Source: DASPGX01 sp035620375
GTDB taxonomy: Bacteria > Patescibacteriota > Minisyncoccia > 2-02-FULL-40-12 > GWA2-44-9
Assembly: GCA_035620375.1 (NCBI GenBank)
Contig: DASPGX010000011.1
Coordinates: 1-34,959 of the forward strand
Length of the DNA stretch: 34,959 nt
Reading direction: 5' to 3'
Shown here: positions 1 to 13,928 of the stretch, piece after piece
Layout of the letters: each line of letters starts with the position of its first letter
Position numbering within the stretch: the stretch's first letter is position 1
The notes under the pieces: generated by a model
The model's database searches: none
Seen by the model: only the letters and a program-made list of their open reading frames with translations
What the model was told of the DNA's origin: nothing
Translations under genes and position numbers: made by a program

Positions 1-1019
1 GCAACCACCAGCTCCTTCTGCAGTTTCGGATTCTCCTTGAGGAACTTCCTCGCCCCTTCCATGCCCTGCCCCAGCTTCGTTTCCCCGTAGTTGTACCAGG
101 AGCCGGACTTGTTCACGACGCCGTAGATGACGCCCGTGTTCACGATGTCCGAGGCCGATGAGATGCCCTCGTTGTAGAGGATGTCGAATTCGCAGGTGCG
201 GAACGGCGGGGCGACTTTGTTCTTGACCACCTTCACCTTCACGCGGTTGCCGATGATTTTCTCCCCGCTCTGAATCTGCGCGGCGCGACGGATTTCCGTC
301 CGCACCGAAGCGTAGAACTTCAGCGCCAGACCGCCGGTCGTCGTCTCGGGATTGCCGAACATGATGCCTATCTTATGCCGGATTTGGTTGATGAACAGGA
401 CCGTTGTATTCGTCTTGGACACGATGCCCGTCAGCTTCCGCAGTGCATGCGACATGAGCCTCGCCTGCAAACCCATGTGCTGCTGATCCATTTCGCCTTC
501 AATCTCCGCCCGCGGCGTCAGGGCCGCGACGGAGTCCACGACCACGAGTGAAACGCCGCCGGATTTCACCAGCGTCTCCACAATTTCTAAAGCCTGCTCA
601 CCCGTGTCCGGCTGGGAGATGAGGAGTTCGTTGACCTTCACGCCGATTTTCTTGGCGTATTCGGGGTCCAGTGCGTGTTCGGCGTCCACGTACGCGGCAA
701 TGCCCCCCTGTTTCTGGACCTCGCTCACCAGGTGAAGCGCCAGCGTCGTTTTGCCCGAGCTCTCCGGCCCGTACACCTCAACCACGCGTCCGCGGGGCAT
801 GCCGCCGACGCCGAGTGCGATATCCAAAGACAAGGAGCCGGTGGGAATGACGTCTACGTCCACCTTCCGCGCGTCGCCGAGCTTCATGATGCTCCCGTCG
901 CCGTACTTGGACTGGATTTCGTCAATCGCCGCACGCACGTTGCGGTTTTCTCCCGCTTCTTCCGCTTTACCCTGAGCTTGCCGAACGGGCTCCGTTTTCT
1001 TTGGTTCCTTCTTTGCCAT
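1..1019 (-). CDS. recA: Recombinase RecA (partial, C-terminus beyond the window)
   Basis: RecA forms ATP-dependent filaments on single-stranded DNA for homologous recombination and repair. The 339 visible codons give a canonical core: Walker A GPESSGKT at residues 84-91, then YVDAEHALDPEYAKK, LLISQPDTGEQALEI, VVVDSVAALTPRAE and LFINQIRHKIGIMFGNPETTTGG. Walker A lies about 18 residues later than in E. coli RecA because the N-terminus is longer; residues about 10-18 (EPVRQAQGK) are encoded by a palindromic repeat at 970-989. The ATG start has no obvious Shine-Dalgarno, but a promoter lies 23 bases upstream. The gene stands alone behind a terminator. The 3' end is cut by the window edge, not broken. 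Confidence 0.98.
   Translation of the reverse strand, partial: MAKKEPKKTEPVRQAQGKAEEAGENRNVRAAIDEIQSKYGDGSIMKLGDARKVDVDVIPTGSLSLDIALGVGGMPRGRVVEVYGPESSGKTTLALHLVSEVQKQGGIAAYVDAEHALDPEYAKKIGVKVNELLISQPDTGEQALEIVETLVKSGGVSLVVVDSVAALTPRAEIEGEMDQQHMGLQARLMSHALRKLTGIVSKTNTTVLFINQIRHKIGIMFGNPETTTGGLALKFYASVRTEIRRAAQIQSGEKIIGNRVKVKVVKNKVAPPFRTCEFDILYNEGISSASDIVNTGVIYGVVNKSGSWYNYGETKLGQGMEGARKFLKENPKLQKELVV
970..989. repeat. Palindromic REP-like repeat inside the recA coding sequence
   Basis: An imperfect palindrome reading CCCTGAGCTTGCCGAACGGG on the plus strand. It shares the core TGAGCTT(G/A)(T/C)CGAA with the spacer copies at 27735 and 30176. In RecA it encodes residues about 11-17 (PVRQAQG), in frame, within the presumably flexible N-terminal tail. 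Confidence 0.7.
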
Positions 1020-1041
1020 ATGAGTAGGTTATATCCCGGCC

Positions 1042-1069
1042 AGCATAGCAGGCGGACAACCCGGCGCAA
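1042..1069 (-). promoter_or_regulatory. Probable sigma70-type promoter of recA
   Basis: On the minus strand TTGCGC (1064-1069) and TATGCT (1042-1047) are separated by 16 bases, upstream of the recA start at 1019. The same TTGCGC-N16 arrangement precedes ftsK. I see no clear LexA-type operator. Confidence 0.55.
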
Positions 1070-1093
1070 CATTGACCGCCGGATAAAAATGAA

Positions 1094-1113
1094 GTCCGCC
1101 CTCACGGGCGGAC
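1094..1113 (-). terminator. Intrinsic terminator after the 195-residue gene
   Basis: GTCCGCCC and GGGCGGAC form a perfect 8-bp stem with a 4-base loop. On the minus strand it is followed by a T-rich stretch (TTCATTTTTATC), so it ends the transcript of the gene at 1117-1704 before the recA promoter. Confidence 0.85.
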
Positions 1114-1116
1114 GGT

Positions 1117-1704
1117 CTAATGAACCGGAGCATCCAGGAGCTGTACCTGCGTACGCATTTCCTCCATGGCCGCGTCGTACTTGGCGATAAACGTCGCGAT
1201 GTGCCGGTCGCCGAGCACCACGTAGAGCAGGTTCCGCAGGTGTACCGTGAGATGGTCGAATACCCAGCCCTCCACTTCAAAGCCGTTTCCGCTGAACCCG
1301 CGGATGGCCGCAAGCTTCTCCTCACAGAAAGCACGGAGCTCCGCGATTATCCGCTCATCACGCTCCACGTTCTCCGCGGCGTGCGGGAGAGCCGGCCGTG
1401 CGATGCGGACCACCCCGGCGATTGCGTCGGCATCCGCGAACAGGGACCGGATGCTTTCCGTTTCCTCGCCCATGATGAGCCGGGGAATCCGCTCATCCGC
1501 CAGTATCAGGGGAATGACCTTGCCCCAGTGCTCGATGACCCGGACGGCCAGACGCATCTGGGAAGGGTCCAGTTCGGACTCCATGGCACGCAGGATATCC
1601 AGCGTGCTGACCGCCCACGCCATCATTACCGAAACGACTCCGACTCCCCCATCGGGACGCCGCGAGAACGCTATCCGGAACGGCGCATCTCTGTTTCTGC
1701 TCAA
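1117..1704 (-). CDS. Hypothetical protein, 195 aa
   Basis: No family recognised. After a short basic N-terminus the protein appears mostly helical, alternating charged and hydrophobic residues (for example ILADERIPRLIMGEETESIR and ERIIAELRAFCEEKLAAI). There is no signal peptide or clear membrane span. The start is TTG at 1704, supported by an AAAGGAGG Shine-Dalgarno a few bases upstream and by a promoter at 1722-1749. It is a single-gene unit between the hairpin at 1761 and the terminator at 1094. Good initiation signals and a bounded unit argue for a real gene; function unknown. Confidence 0.75.
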   Translation of the reverse strand: MSRNRDAPFRIAFSRRPDGGVGVVSVMMAWAVSTLDILRAMESELDPSQMRLAVRVIEHWGKVIPLILADERIPRLIMGEETESIRSLFADADAIAGVVRIARPALPHAAENVERDERIIAELRAFCEEKLAAIRGFSGNGFEVEGWVFDHLTVHLRNLLYVVLGDRHIATFIAKYDAAMEEMRTQVQLLDAPVH

Positions 1705-1721
1705 TCCGCCCTCCTTTGCTG

Positions 1722-1749
1722 ACTATACCCTGACGGACCGGCACGGCAA
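1722..1749 (-). promoter_or_regulatory. Promoter of the 195-residue orphan gene
   Basis: TTGCCG (1744-1749), 16-base spacer, TATAGT (1722-1727) on the minus strand, followed by AAAGGAGG and the TTG start. The -35 lies about 12 bases after the hairpin that ends the previous unit. Confidence 0.65.
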
Positions 1750-1760
1750 GTATTCGATTC

Positions 1761-1783
1761 AACGGCTCACGTGGTGAGCCGTT
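1761..1783 (-). terminator. Hairpin of the AACGGCTCA family ending the ftsK unit
   Basis: AACGGCTCAC and GTGAGCCGTT form a perfect 10-bp stem with a 3-base loop. It overlaps the TAA stop of the 108-residue gene. No long T-run follows, so its strength is uncertain. The same stem recurs at 23540 and 24044. Confidence 0.6.
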
Positions 1784-2108
1784 ACGACGCAAATCGCGCG
1801 ATGAGCGCGAACAATACGGCGACGTACGCGACGATGGCAAGCGCGCGCAGGAGTACGGAGCCCGCCGACGCGGGCTCACCCGCCCAGCGCCATGACGGAC
1901 GTTCACCTTTCTTCCAGCAGATTCCGATGAGTACACCCACGCTGCCGAGCAGACCGGTAATCCACAGCAGCGGGTCCGCTTCCGGATTCACCAGGACAAT
2001 CAGCAGCGCGAGCCACAGACCCCAGACGGCAAGAACCGCCCAGCCCTGCCACGTTGCCGGGTACCAGCCCCACCCGAAGAACCGCGCCTTGAACCAGTAG
2101 TTCCTCAT
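1782..2108 (-). CDS. Small membrane protein, 108 aa, hypothetical
   Basis: Begins MRNYWFKARFFGWGWYPATW, an aromatic-rich opening I associate with small CPR membrane proteins, followed by three predicted membrane spans: about 22-42 (WAVLAVWGLWLALLIVLV), 47-64 (LLWITGLLGSVGVLIGICW) and 85-106 (LLRALAIVAYVAVLFALIA). A short basic loop lies between spans two and three. It probably sits in the inner membrane. Its ATG overlaps the stop of the 91-residue gene by 4 bases, so it is translationally coupled downstream of ftsK. No enzymatic motif is visible. Confidence 0.8.
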   Translation of the reverse strand: MRNYWFKARFFGWGWYPATWQGWAVLAVWGLWLALLIVLVNPEADPLLWITGLLGSVGVLIGICWKKGERPSWRWAGEPASAGSVLLRALAIVAYVAVLFALIARFAS

Positions 2109-2380
2109 ACGTCTTCTGTCAGCGAGCGAAGGAATGCCACGACAGAATCCTCGCCGGGGAAATCGCCCTCGATAATGGGTTCAAAATCGGGCCGGACAGT
2201 GCTTCCGATGAGTTTGTGGTACGCGCGGTAATGGATGTAATCCGGATATTTCTCGCGTAGCCGGGTCGCGAACTCCACCGTCCGGTCCCAAATCCCCGCA
2301 CCGAGTTTCTTGGACGCTAACAGATACAGGCGCTCGATTTCTGCCGTTACGCGCTCCTGATTTTCACCGGGTTGCTCCAT
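2105..2380 (-). CDS. Hypothetical protein, 91 aa, coupled to ftsK
   Basis: A soluble, acidic, helix-rich protein with no recognised domain. After a charged N-terminus comes ERLYLLASKKLGAGIWDRTV, then FATRLREKYPDYIHYRAYHK, and a C-terminus rich in E, D and F. The ATG overlaps the ftsK TAA stop by one base (TAATG), and its own stop overlaps the next start by 4 bases, so ftsK and the two small genes should be translated as one coupled unit. That coupling is the only hint of function; a link to division or chromosome segregation would be guesswork. Confidence 0.75.
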   Translation of the reverse strand: MEQPGENQERVTAEIERLYLLASKKLGAGIWDRTVEFATRLREKYPDYIHYRAYHKLIGSTVRPDFEPIIEGDFPGEDSVVAFLRSLTEDV

Positions 2381-4575
2381 TACTCTTCCGTCGCTTCAGC
2401 TTCGTCCGTGTCCGCATGCACGCCCGTGGCGCCCTGCAGACCCGGACCGCCGACGAGTTCGCCCTCACGGTTCACATATACCTGCCGCGGCTTGGCGCCG
2501 TCGCCCGGCCCCACGATGCCCTTTGACTCCAGGATGTCCAACATGCGCGCCGCACGCGCATACCCCAGGCCCAGGCGCCGCTGGAGAAGCGATGCCGACG
2601 CTTTCTGCATCTGGATGACCAGTTCCTTGGCCTCGCCGTACTTGTCGTCATCCACGTCCTCGTCCCCGCCGATGCCGCCGCCTCCGCCGCCCGAAGGCCC
2701 GTCCAGATCCACCTGCATCGTGCCGTCTTCCGTGTCCAGTTCCAGCTCCTCGGCCTGGGTCTTGATGAACTTCACGACTTTCTCAATCTCCTTGGAGGTC
2801 ACCAACGGACCCTGGAGACGGCGGACCGCCGCGCTCTCGCCGGTGACGTACAGCATGTCGCCGTACCCGAGCAGTTTTTCGGCGCCGGACATGTCCAGAA
2901 TGGTCCGCGAATCCACCTGGCTGATGACGCGCAGCGCCACGCGCGAGGAGATGTTCGCCTTGATGAGTCCCGTGATGACGTTCACGCTCGGCCGCTGGGT
3001 CGCCAGGATAAGGTGGATGCCCACGGCGCGCGCCATCTGGGCAAGCCGGACGATGGCCGCTTCCACGTCGCGGCCGTACGTCGCCATCAGGTCCGCCAAC
3101 TCGTCTATGACCACGACGATGAACGGCATGAACGGATCGTCCTTCTTGGACGCGCGTTCGTTGTAGCTCATGATGTCGCGGACCTTCGCCTCGGAAAGCT
3201 TGGAATACCGCCGGTCCATCTCGCTGACGACCCACTTGAGGGCGCCGAGCACCTTCTTGTTGTCCGTGATGACCGGCGTGATGAGGTGCGGAATGCCTTC
3301 GTACAGCGGCATCTCCACCTTCTTGGGGTCCACCAGAATAAGCTTGAGCATGTCCGGCGAGTATTTGTAGAGCATGGACAGGATGGCCGCATGGATGGAC
3401 ACCGATTTTCCTGAGCCGGTCGTACCGGCGATGAGCAGGTGCGGCATCCGGTCCAGCGCTCCATAGACGCCCTTGCCCGCGACGTCGCGGCCCAGCGCCA
3501 GCGGAAGCACATACTTCGCCTTCTGGTACTCCTCGCCCTGAAGCATGTTGCGCAAGCCGACGATGGCGACTTTTTTATTCGGCACCTCAATGCCGACAAG
3601 GGATTTGCCCGGAATCGGCGCCTCAATGCGGATGGGATGCGCGGCAAGCGCAAGAGCGAGATCCTGGTTCAGCGCCGTGATGCGCGCGAGCTTCACGCCG
3701 ACGGCAGGACGGACCGTGAACTGAGTGACCGTCGGACCGACGCTGACCTCGCCCATCTCCACGTCGATGCCGAAGTTCTGCAGCGTGCGCTTGATAATGG
3801 ACGCGGTGGCGTTGATGTCGCCCGTCGTCGCCGTCTCCTCGTCCTCGGCAAGAAAGTCCAGCGGAGGCAGTTTCCAGTTCCCCGCCTTGAAGTGCCGGAC
3901 CACGAAACTCTCCTCATCCGCGCCCTTGGCGGGTTTGACGGGCTTGGCGGGAGCGGGAGCCTCATCCTGCACGGGCTTACCGCCCTTGGTCACGACGAGC
4001 TCCTTGAGGTCGTCATCGCCCTTGGCCTTGTCGGGCAGCGGCAATTCGCCCTCATCCTGCCTGCGGAACAACAGGCCCGCCAGCGACACGTCCAACGCCA
4101 GAAGGACGGATACCACGACCAGGCCGACCAGCACGACCATGGACGCGATGAAGCCGATGAACGTGTACAGGGGATATCCGAATGCGACGCCCAGGTACCC
4201 GCCCTGAATGATGCGCTGGGCGGTGTCGCCTTCACCGAGCGAATAGAACACGCCGAGAACCGAAAGGACGAACAGGAGCGTGCCGACGACCGCGCTGGTC
4301 GCAATCTGCCGGTGAATGCTCTTGATGAACGCAATGCCCAGCATGCCGAACGCGACGGGGACGATGAAGAAACCCCAGCCGAACAGCGACCGTGCCGCAG
4401 AATCCAGGTATTCGCCGGCCGTTCCCGCGCGCCCCATGAACGCCAGGATGCTGATGGCGACGATAAGGAAGCACAGAATGCCGTAGATGCTGTTGCGGGT
4501 CTCCTGCGAGATGCCGATGTCGAACGACGAGGAATCGTCGTCCGGATTGCGCTTCTTTTTCTTCTTCTTGGCCAC
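2380..4575 (-). CDS. ftsK: DNA translocase FtsK/SpoIIIE
   Basis: Septum-anchored ATPase that pumps chromosomal DNA during division. A basic leader (VAKKKKKKRN) precedes four predicted membrane spans within about residues 25-170, then a short acidic/Pro linker, the motor domain with Walker A GTTGSGKS at 384-391 and Walker B VVVIDELADLM, and a C-terminal winged-helix gamma domain (AKELVIQMQKASASLLQRRL). At 731 aa it is compact compared with E. coli FtsK. I chose the GTG at 4575: upstream in-frame ATGs at 4662 and 4617 lie before the -10 box at 4600-4605, so they should not be on the transcript. It heads a three-gene unit. Confidence 0.95.
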   Translation of the reverse strand: MAKKKKKKRNPDDDSSSFDIGISQETRNSIYGILCFLIVAISILAFMGRAGTAGEYLDSAARSLFGWGFFIVPVAFGMLGIAFIKSIHRQIATSAVVGTLLFVLSVLGVFYSLGEGDTAQRIIQGGYLGVAFGYPLYTFIGFIASMVVLVGLVVVSVLLALDVSLAGLLFRRQDEGELPLPDKAKGDDDLKELVVTKGGKPVQDEAPAPAKPVKPAKGADEESFVVRHFKAGNWKLPPLDFLAEDEETATTGDINATASIIKRTLQNFGIDVEMGEVSVGPTVTQFTVRPAVGVKLARITALNQDLALALAAHPIRIEAPIPGKSLVGIEVPNKKVAIVGLRNMLQGEEYQKAKYVLPLALGRDVAGKGVYGALDRMPHLLIAGTTGSGKSVSIHAAILSMLYKYSPDMLKLILVDPKKVEMPLYEGIPHLITPVITDNKKVLGALKWVVSEMDRRYSKLSEAKVRDIMSYNERASKKDDPFMPFIVVVIDELADLMATYGRDVEAAIVRLAQMARAVGIHLILATQRPSVNVITGLIKANISSRVALRVISQVDSRTILDMSGAEKLLGYGDMLYVTGESAAVRRLQGPLVTSKEIEKVVKFIKTQAEELELDTEDGTMQVDLDGPSGGGGGGIGGDEDVDDDKYGEAKELVIQMQKASASLLQRRLGLGYARAARMLDILESKGIVGPGDGAKPRQVYVNREGELVGGPGLQGATGVHADTDEAEATEE

Positions 4576-4599
4576 GAGAAATACAGCGTTTACCTTATC

Positions 4600-4627
4600 A
4601 GTATAGGCCTTTGGCATGCCCGCGCAA
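4600..4627 (-). promoter_or_regulatory. Probable ftsK promoter
   Basis: TTGCGC (4622-4627), 16-base spacer, TATACT (4600-4605) on the minus strand. Transcription would begin about 15-20 bases before the GTG start, giving a very short leader. Confidence 0.6.
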
Positions 4628-4650
4628 CCGGGATTATGCGCAACGAAAAA

Positions 4651-4674
4651 GGCCCTCCCCACGGGGGGAAGGCC
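4651..4674 (-). terminator. Intrinsic terminator after the 111-residue gene
   Basis: A GC-rich stem pairs GGCC(C)TCCCC with GGGGG(A)AGGCC and is followed on the minus strand by TTTTTCG. It separates the 111-residue gene from ftsK. Confidence 0.85.
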
Positions 4675-4681
4675 TGACCGC

Positions 4682-5017
4682 TCAGTCGAACAATTCCAGA
4701 ACCCGCCTGAACACCGTCTCGGGCTTCGTGCCCGGCGGAAAGCAGAATTCTGGGGTTCCGCCGTTTTTCCGGTACTTGTACTTCCTCTGGGAAATGGTCA
4801 CGCCGAACGAGCGGCGCTCAACCTTCCCGCCCACCAGCTTCCAGACCGTGAAGTCGATTTTGGGCGTGCCCTGCTCATGATGCTCCACGCCCATGAGCCG
4901 GCCGTCCTCGACCGCCTGCTCCAGGAGCCCGGCAACCCATTCTTCGGTCTGTCTGCCGAGCAGTTGTCCGCGCGCTGAACGCCTCTTCTTGAACTCCTCG
5001 TACCGTTTCAGATTCAT
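4682..5017 (-). CDS. Hypothetical protein, 111 aa (possible nuclease-like fold)
   Basis: Unrecognised. The order is a basic N-terminus (MNLKRYEEFKKRRSARG), a helix containing QTEEWVAGLLEQAVEDG, then GTPKIDFTVWKLVGGK, a strand FGVTISQRKYKY, and FCFPPGTKPETVFRRVLELF. A helix with Glu, a KID-type Asp and a strand ending in Lys faintly recall the PD-(D/E)xK nuclease core, but the acidic partner of the last Lys is missing, so this is only a suggestion. It is a single-gene unit with a promoter at 5061-5089, an AGGTGGG Shine-Dalgarno before the ATG, and a terminator. Confidence 0.75.
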   Translation of the reverse strand: MNLKRYEEFKKRRSARGQLLGRQTEEWVAGLLEQAVEDGRLMGVEHHEQGTPKIDFTVWKLVGGKVERRSFGVTISQRKYKYRKNGGTPEFCFPPGTKPETVFRRVLELFD

Positions 5018-5060
5018 TACCCACCTATCCGGTTGTCATGAACGTACGTCGCGGCAAAGG

Positions 5061-5089
5061 AATATGCCACAATCCCCCGGACAATTCAA
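5061..5089 (-). promoter_or_regulatory. Probable promoter of the 111-residue gene
   Basis: TTGAAT (5084-5089), 17-base spacer, CATATT (5061-5066) on the minus strand. The -35 starts about 8 bases after the terminator hairpin of the previous gene. Confidence 0.5.
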
Positions 5090-5096
5090 ACGAGCG

Positions 5097-5118
5097 CGGC
5101 CCCACCGAAGTGGGGCCG
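5097..5118 (-). terminator. UUCG-capped terminator after the 89-residue gene
   Basis: CGGCCCCAC and GTGGGGCCG form a 9-bp stem; the minus-strand loop is TTCG. The following sequence (CGCTCGTTTG) has only a weak T-tract. Confidence 0.75.
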
Positions 5119-5135
5119 TCAGCGGGAAGCAGGGA

Positions 5136-5405
5136 CTAAGCGGCCTTGAGGGCGACCTCCATCTCGAACGTGACGGAGCCGTCCGACCCGGACTTGGGCG
5201 ACTCGCTGCAACGCACCAGCCGGTATCCTTTCTCGTCCAGCCAGCCGTAGACCTTCGCGAGCGCCTCGCCCGTATGGACGGGCTCCGGAAAGCTGATTCC
5301 CTTGTTGGTCATGCCCGAGTCCCGCGGCGGGAATATCAGCGCCGTGCCCCAAACCTTGGGCTCCACCGGGCTCTCGTGCATATCCAAGTTGATTGTCAGG
5401 ATCAT
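5136..5405 (-). CDS. Hypothetical protein, 89 aa
   Basis: A small soluble protein of unknown function with alternating strand-like segments (MILTINLDMHE, KVWGTALIFPPRDSG, GSVTFEMEVALKAA) around one helix (GEALAKVYGWLDEKGYRLV), consistent with a small alpha/beta domain. No catalytic motif is visible. Initiation signals are among the best in the window: TTGATT-N17-TATAAT, an AAGGAGG Shine-Dalgarno at 5413-5419 seven bases before the ATG, and a strong terminator behind it. A well-expressed monocistronic orphan is likely. Confidence 0.85.
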   Translation of the reverse strand: MILTINLDMHESPVEPKVWGTALIFPPRDSGMTNKGISFPEPVHTGEALAKVYGWLDEKGYRLVRCSESPKSGSDGSVTFEMEVALKAA

Positions 5406-5426
5406 GCTGTATCCTCCTTATCTCTG

Positions 5427-5455
5427 ATTATAGCACATCTGACGCGCTAAATCAA
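5427..5455 (-). promoter_or_regulatory. Strong sigma70 promoter of the 89-residue gene
   Basis: TTGATT (5450-5455), 17-base spacer, perfect TATAAT (5427-5432) on the minus strand, followed by AAGGAGG and ATG. The -35 lies a few bases past the T-tract of the rpoC terminator. Confidence 0.85.
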
Positions 5456-5458
5456 ATC

Positions 5459-5485
5459 AAAAAGCGGCATATAAGGCCGCTTTTT
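5459..5485 (-). terminator. rpoC terminator
   Basis: AAAAAGCGGC and GCCGCTTTTT flank a 7-base loop directly downstream of the rpoC stop. The symmetry gives a T-run in both directions, but only minus-strand genes flank it. Confidence 0.92.
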
Positions 5486-5493
5486 GATGAATA

Positions 5494-9096
<3,603 letters not shown>

Positions 9097-9121
9097 GTGT
9101 ATGGTGAGCTCCGCCGAACCG

Positions 9122-12280
<3,159 letters not shown>

Positions 12281-12514
12281 GGGTCGGATTGGTTCGACTG
12301 CCCGCCGGAAACTGGCCCAAAAGACAACAAAACACGGCTGGGACGCGCCGCGTGGACGGTTGTTTGGTTATCCGGTTTGTATCGGATGCAAGGGGGTAGC
12401 AGGAGGACAGCCGGCCCGGCCGTAACGGCCCGGGATAGCGTGCCCGCCCCTGAACATTGCCGAATCACGTCCGCACACCCGGGAGGTGACGTACGCACGT
12501 AAGCTGGCAAAATA
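12281..12514 (-). other. 234-base leader upstream of rpoB
   Basis: No gene seen. On the minus strand it holds a GC-rich hairpin around 12405-12432 centred on GGCCGT-T-ACGGCC, an inverted repeat ATCCG-N8-CGGAT around 12370-12389, and a T-rich patch (GTTTTGTTGTCTTTTG) about 40 bases before rpoB. I found no convincing -35/-10 pair. A long structured leader could regulate rpoBC, but that is inference. Confidence 0.45.
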
Positions 12515-12811
12515 TCAGGACTTTTCCTCCTTCCCGCGGGCCCGCTTCAGGCTCTCATCGAGGGTGAGGATAATCTTATCCAAAATTGAGTTATTGTCAA
12601 CCCCCGGGCCCGCCATAACCCGGATTTGCGCGAACTTGTCCAGTATACGCTCCCTGAACAAATTGTCAACAGCCGTCAAGAGTTCGTTATCCACAGCCCC
12701 GCCGCGCGGGATATGGCGTTCGGCGAGCCGTTCACCGCCCCGGGACACCTCAATGCTGACGGTCTTTCCGTCGGGAACGCCGATGGTGAGGATGTAGGCG
12801 TCGTCAGGCAT
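12515..12811 (-). CDS. Small protein, 98 aa, weakly TsaB/actin-like
   Basis: Opens with a strand pattern YILTIGVPDGKTVSIEVSRG, then GERLAERHIPRG, DNELLTAVDNLFRER and FAQIRVMAGPGVDN. The order resembles the first subdomain of TsaB/YeaZ-type ASKHA proteins, which read roughly 'ilaiDTS...vLaer...HselL...l..i.v..GPGSftGlR'. The catalytic Asp and the SFTG stretch are absent and the second half is missing, so any threonylcarbamoyl-adenosine role is unproven. The start overlaps the rodA stop by 8 bases, making it a coupled downstream gene. Confidence 0.7.
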   Translation of the reverse strand: MPDDAYILTIGVPDGKTVSIEVSRGGERLAERHIPRGGAVDNELLTAVDNLFRERILDKFAQIRVMAGPGVDNNSILDKIILTLDESLKRARGKEEKS

Positions 12812-13928
12812 AGCGCTTCATGCTCTGGACCGTACCGATGCCGATCATCAGCGCAAACAGATGACTTCCCCCGTAGCTCAAAAAGGAGAACGGCAGTCCG
12901 GTGATGGGCATGAGACCGAGATTGACCGAGGATGACACGATAACGTGCGCAAGGAATATCGTCGCGATTCCGATGCAGAACAGGCGCGAGAAATTGTTGG
13001 ATGCATTCCTCCCGATGACCAGGATACGGTATCCCACCAGGGCGGACGCGCCGAGAAGGACCGCAATGCCCGCGATACCGAGCTGCTCCGCAAACGCGGC
13101 GAACGCAAAATCGTTGTACGGCTCGGGCAGGAACCCGAGCTGGGCCTGCGAGCCGTCACCCAGACCCTGGCCCCAGATGTGGCCGGACCCGATGGCGATG
13201 CGCGACTGAATGATGTGGTACCCGTATCCGGTCGGGTCCTGATACGGGTCGATGAACGCAAGAATCCGCTCCTGCTGATACGGCGCAAGCGCATACACCC
13301 ACGCAAGGTACGACCCGATGACCGCCAGCGCGAGCAGCGCGAACAGGTGCCGGCGCGAAATGCCCGCGGAAAGCAGCATCGCCCCCCAGATGAGCACGAG
13401 GATGCCGGCGGAGCCCAGGTCCGGCTGAATCAGAATGATGCCCGTCGGAACGGCGAAGTAGATACCGGAAACGATGATATGCCGGAGCTGTCCGATGTGT
13501 GCGTGCCGCGCGGAAAAATATTTCGCCAGCAGCACGACCAGCGCGAGCTTCGCCAGCTCCGACGGCTCAAGGCGGAACCAGCCAAGGACAATCCATGCGC
13601 GGATGCCGCGGATTTCCGGAAACGCGAGCGTCAGCGCCAGCAGCACGACGGCGACGCCGTACACGAGCATGACCGGCAGAGACCAGTTCTTCAGGTATCG
13701 CCAGTTCAGGAACGAACAGGCAACCATGAGCCCGAGTCCCGCGGCGACGAAAATCACCTGCCGTTTGACGAGCACGTGGTCCGCGCCGCCGACGCCCCAG
13801 AGATTAAGGACTCCGGCGACGCACAGTACGACCGTTCCCGCCAGGAGCGGAATATCGACGGTGCGAAGGTAGCCCGCAAGAGCGGTGACAAGACCCTTAG
13901 AACCCCTGGAAGCGTTCCTGCGCACCAT
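12804..13928 (-). CDS. rodA: Rod-shape SEDS glycosyltransferase RodA (FtsW/RodA/SpoVE family)
   Basis: Integral membrane peptidoglycan polymerase for cell elongation. About ten predicted membrane spans follow a short basic N-terminus (MVRRNASRGSKG). Family motifs include LGWFRLEPSELAKL, IQPDLGSAGILVLIWG, GSQAQLGFLPEPYNDFAFA (containing the conserved Asp of the SEDS extracellular loop) and the C-terminal GLPFSFLSYGGS. I chose the ATG at 13928, giving 374 aa; it overlaps the upstream gene by 32 bases, whereas the upstream in-frame ATG at 13985 would extend the overlap and add a poorly conserved arm. A monofunctional partner PBP2 is not in the window. Confidence 0.95.
   Translation of the reverse strand: MVRRNASRGSKGLVTALAGYLRTVDIPLLAGTVVLCVAGVLNLWGVGGADHVLVKRQVIFVAAGLGLMVACSFLNWRYLKNWSLPVMLVYGVAVVLLALTLAFPEIRGIRAWIVLGWFRLEPSELAKLALVVLLAKYFSARHAHIGQLRHIIVSGIYFAVPTGIILIQPDLGSAGILVLIWGAMLLSAGISRRHLFALLALAVIGSYLAWVYALAPYQQERILAFIDPYQDPTGYGYHIIQSRIAIGSGHIWGQGLGDGSQAQLGFLPEPYNDFAFAAFAEQLGIAGIAVLLGASALVGYRILVIGRNASNNFSRLFCIGIATIFLAHVIVSSSVNLGLMPITGLPFSFLSYGGSHLFALMIGIGTVQSMKRYA

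Noticed and set aside
4576..4662. Upstream ATG starts for ftsK (29 or 14 extra residues)
   Set aside because: Both lie upstream of the likely -10 box, and one lies inside the terminator of the previous gene.
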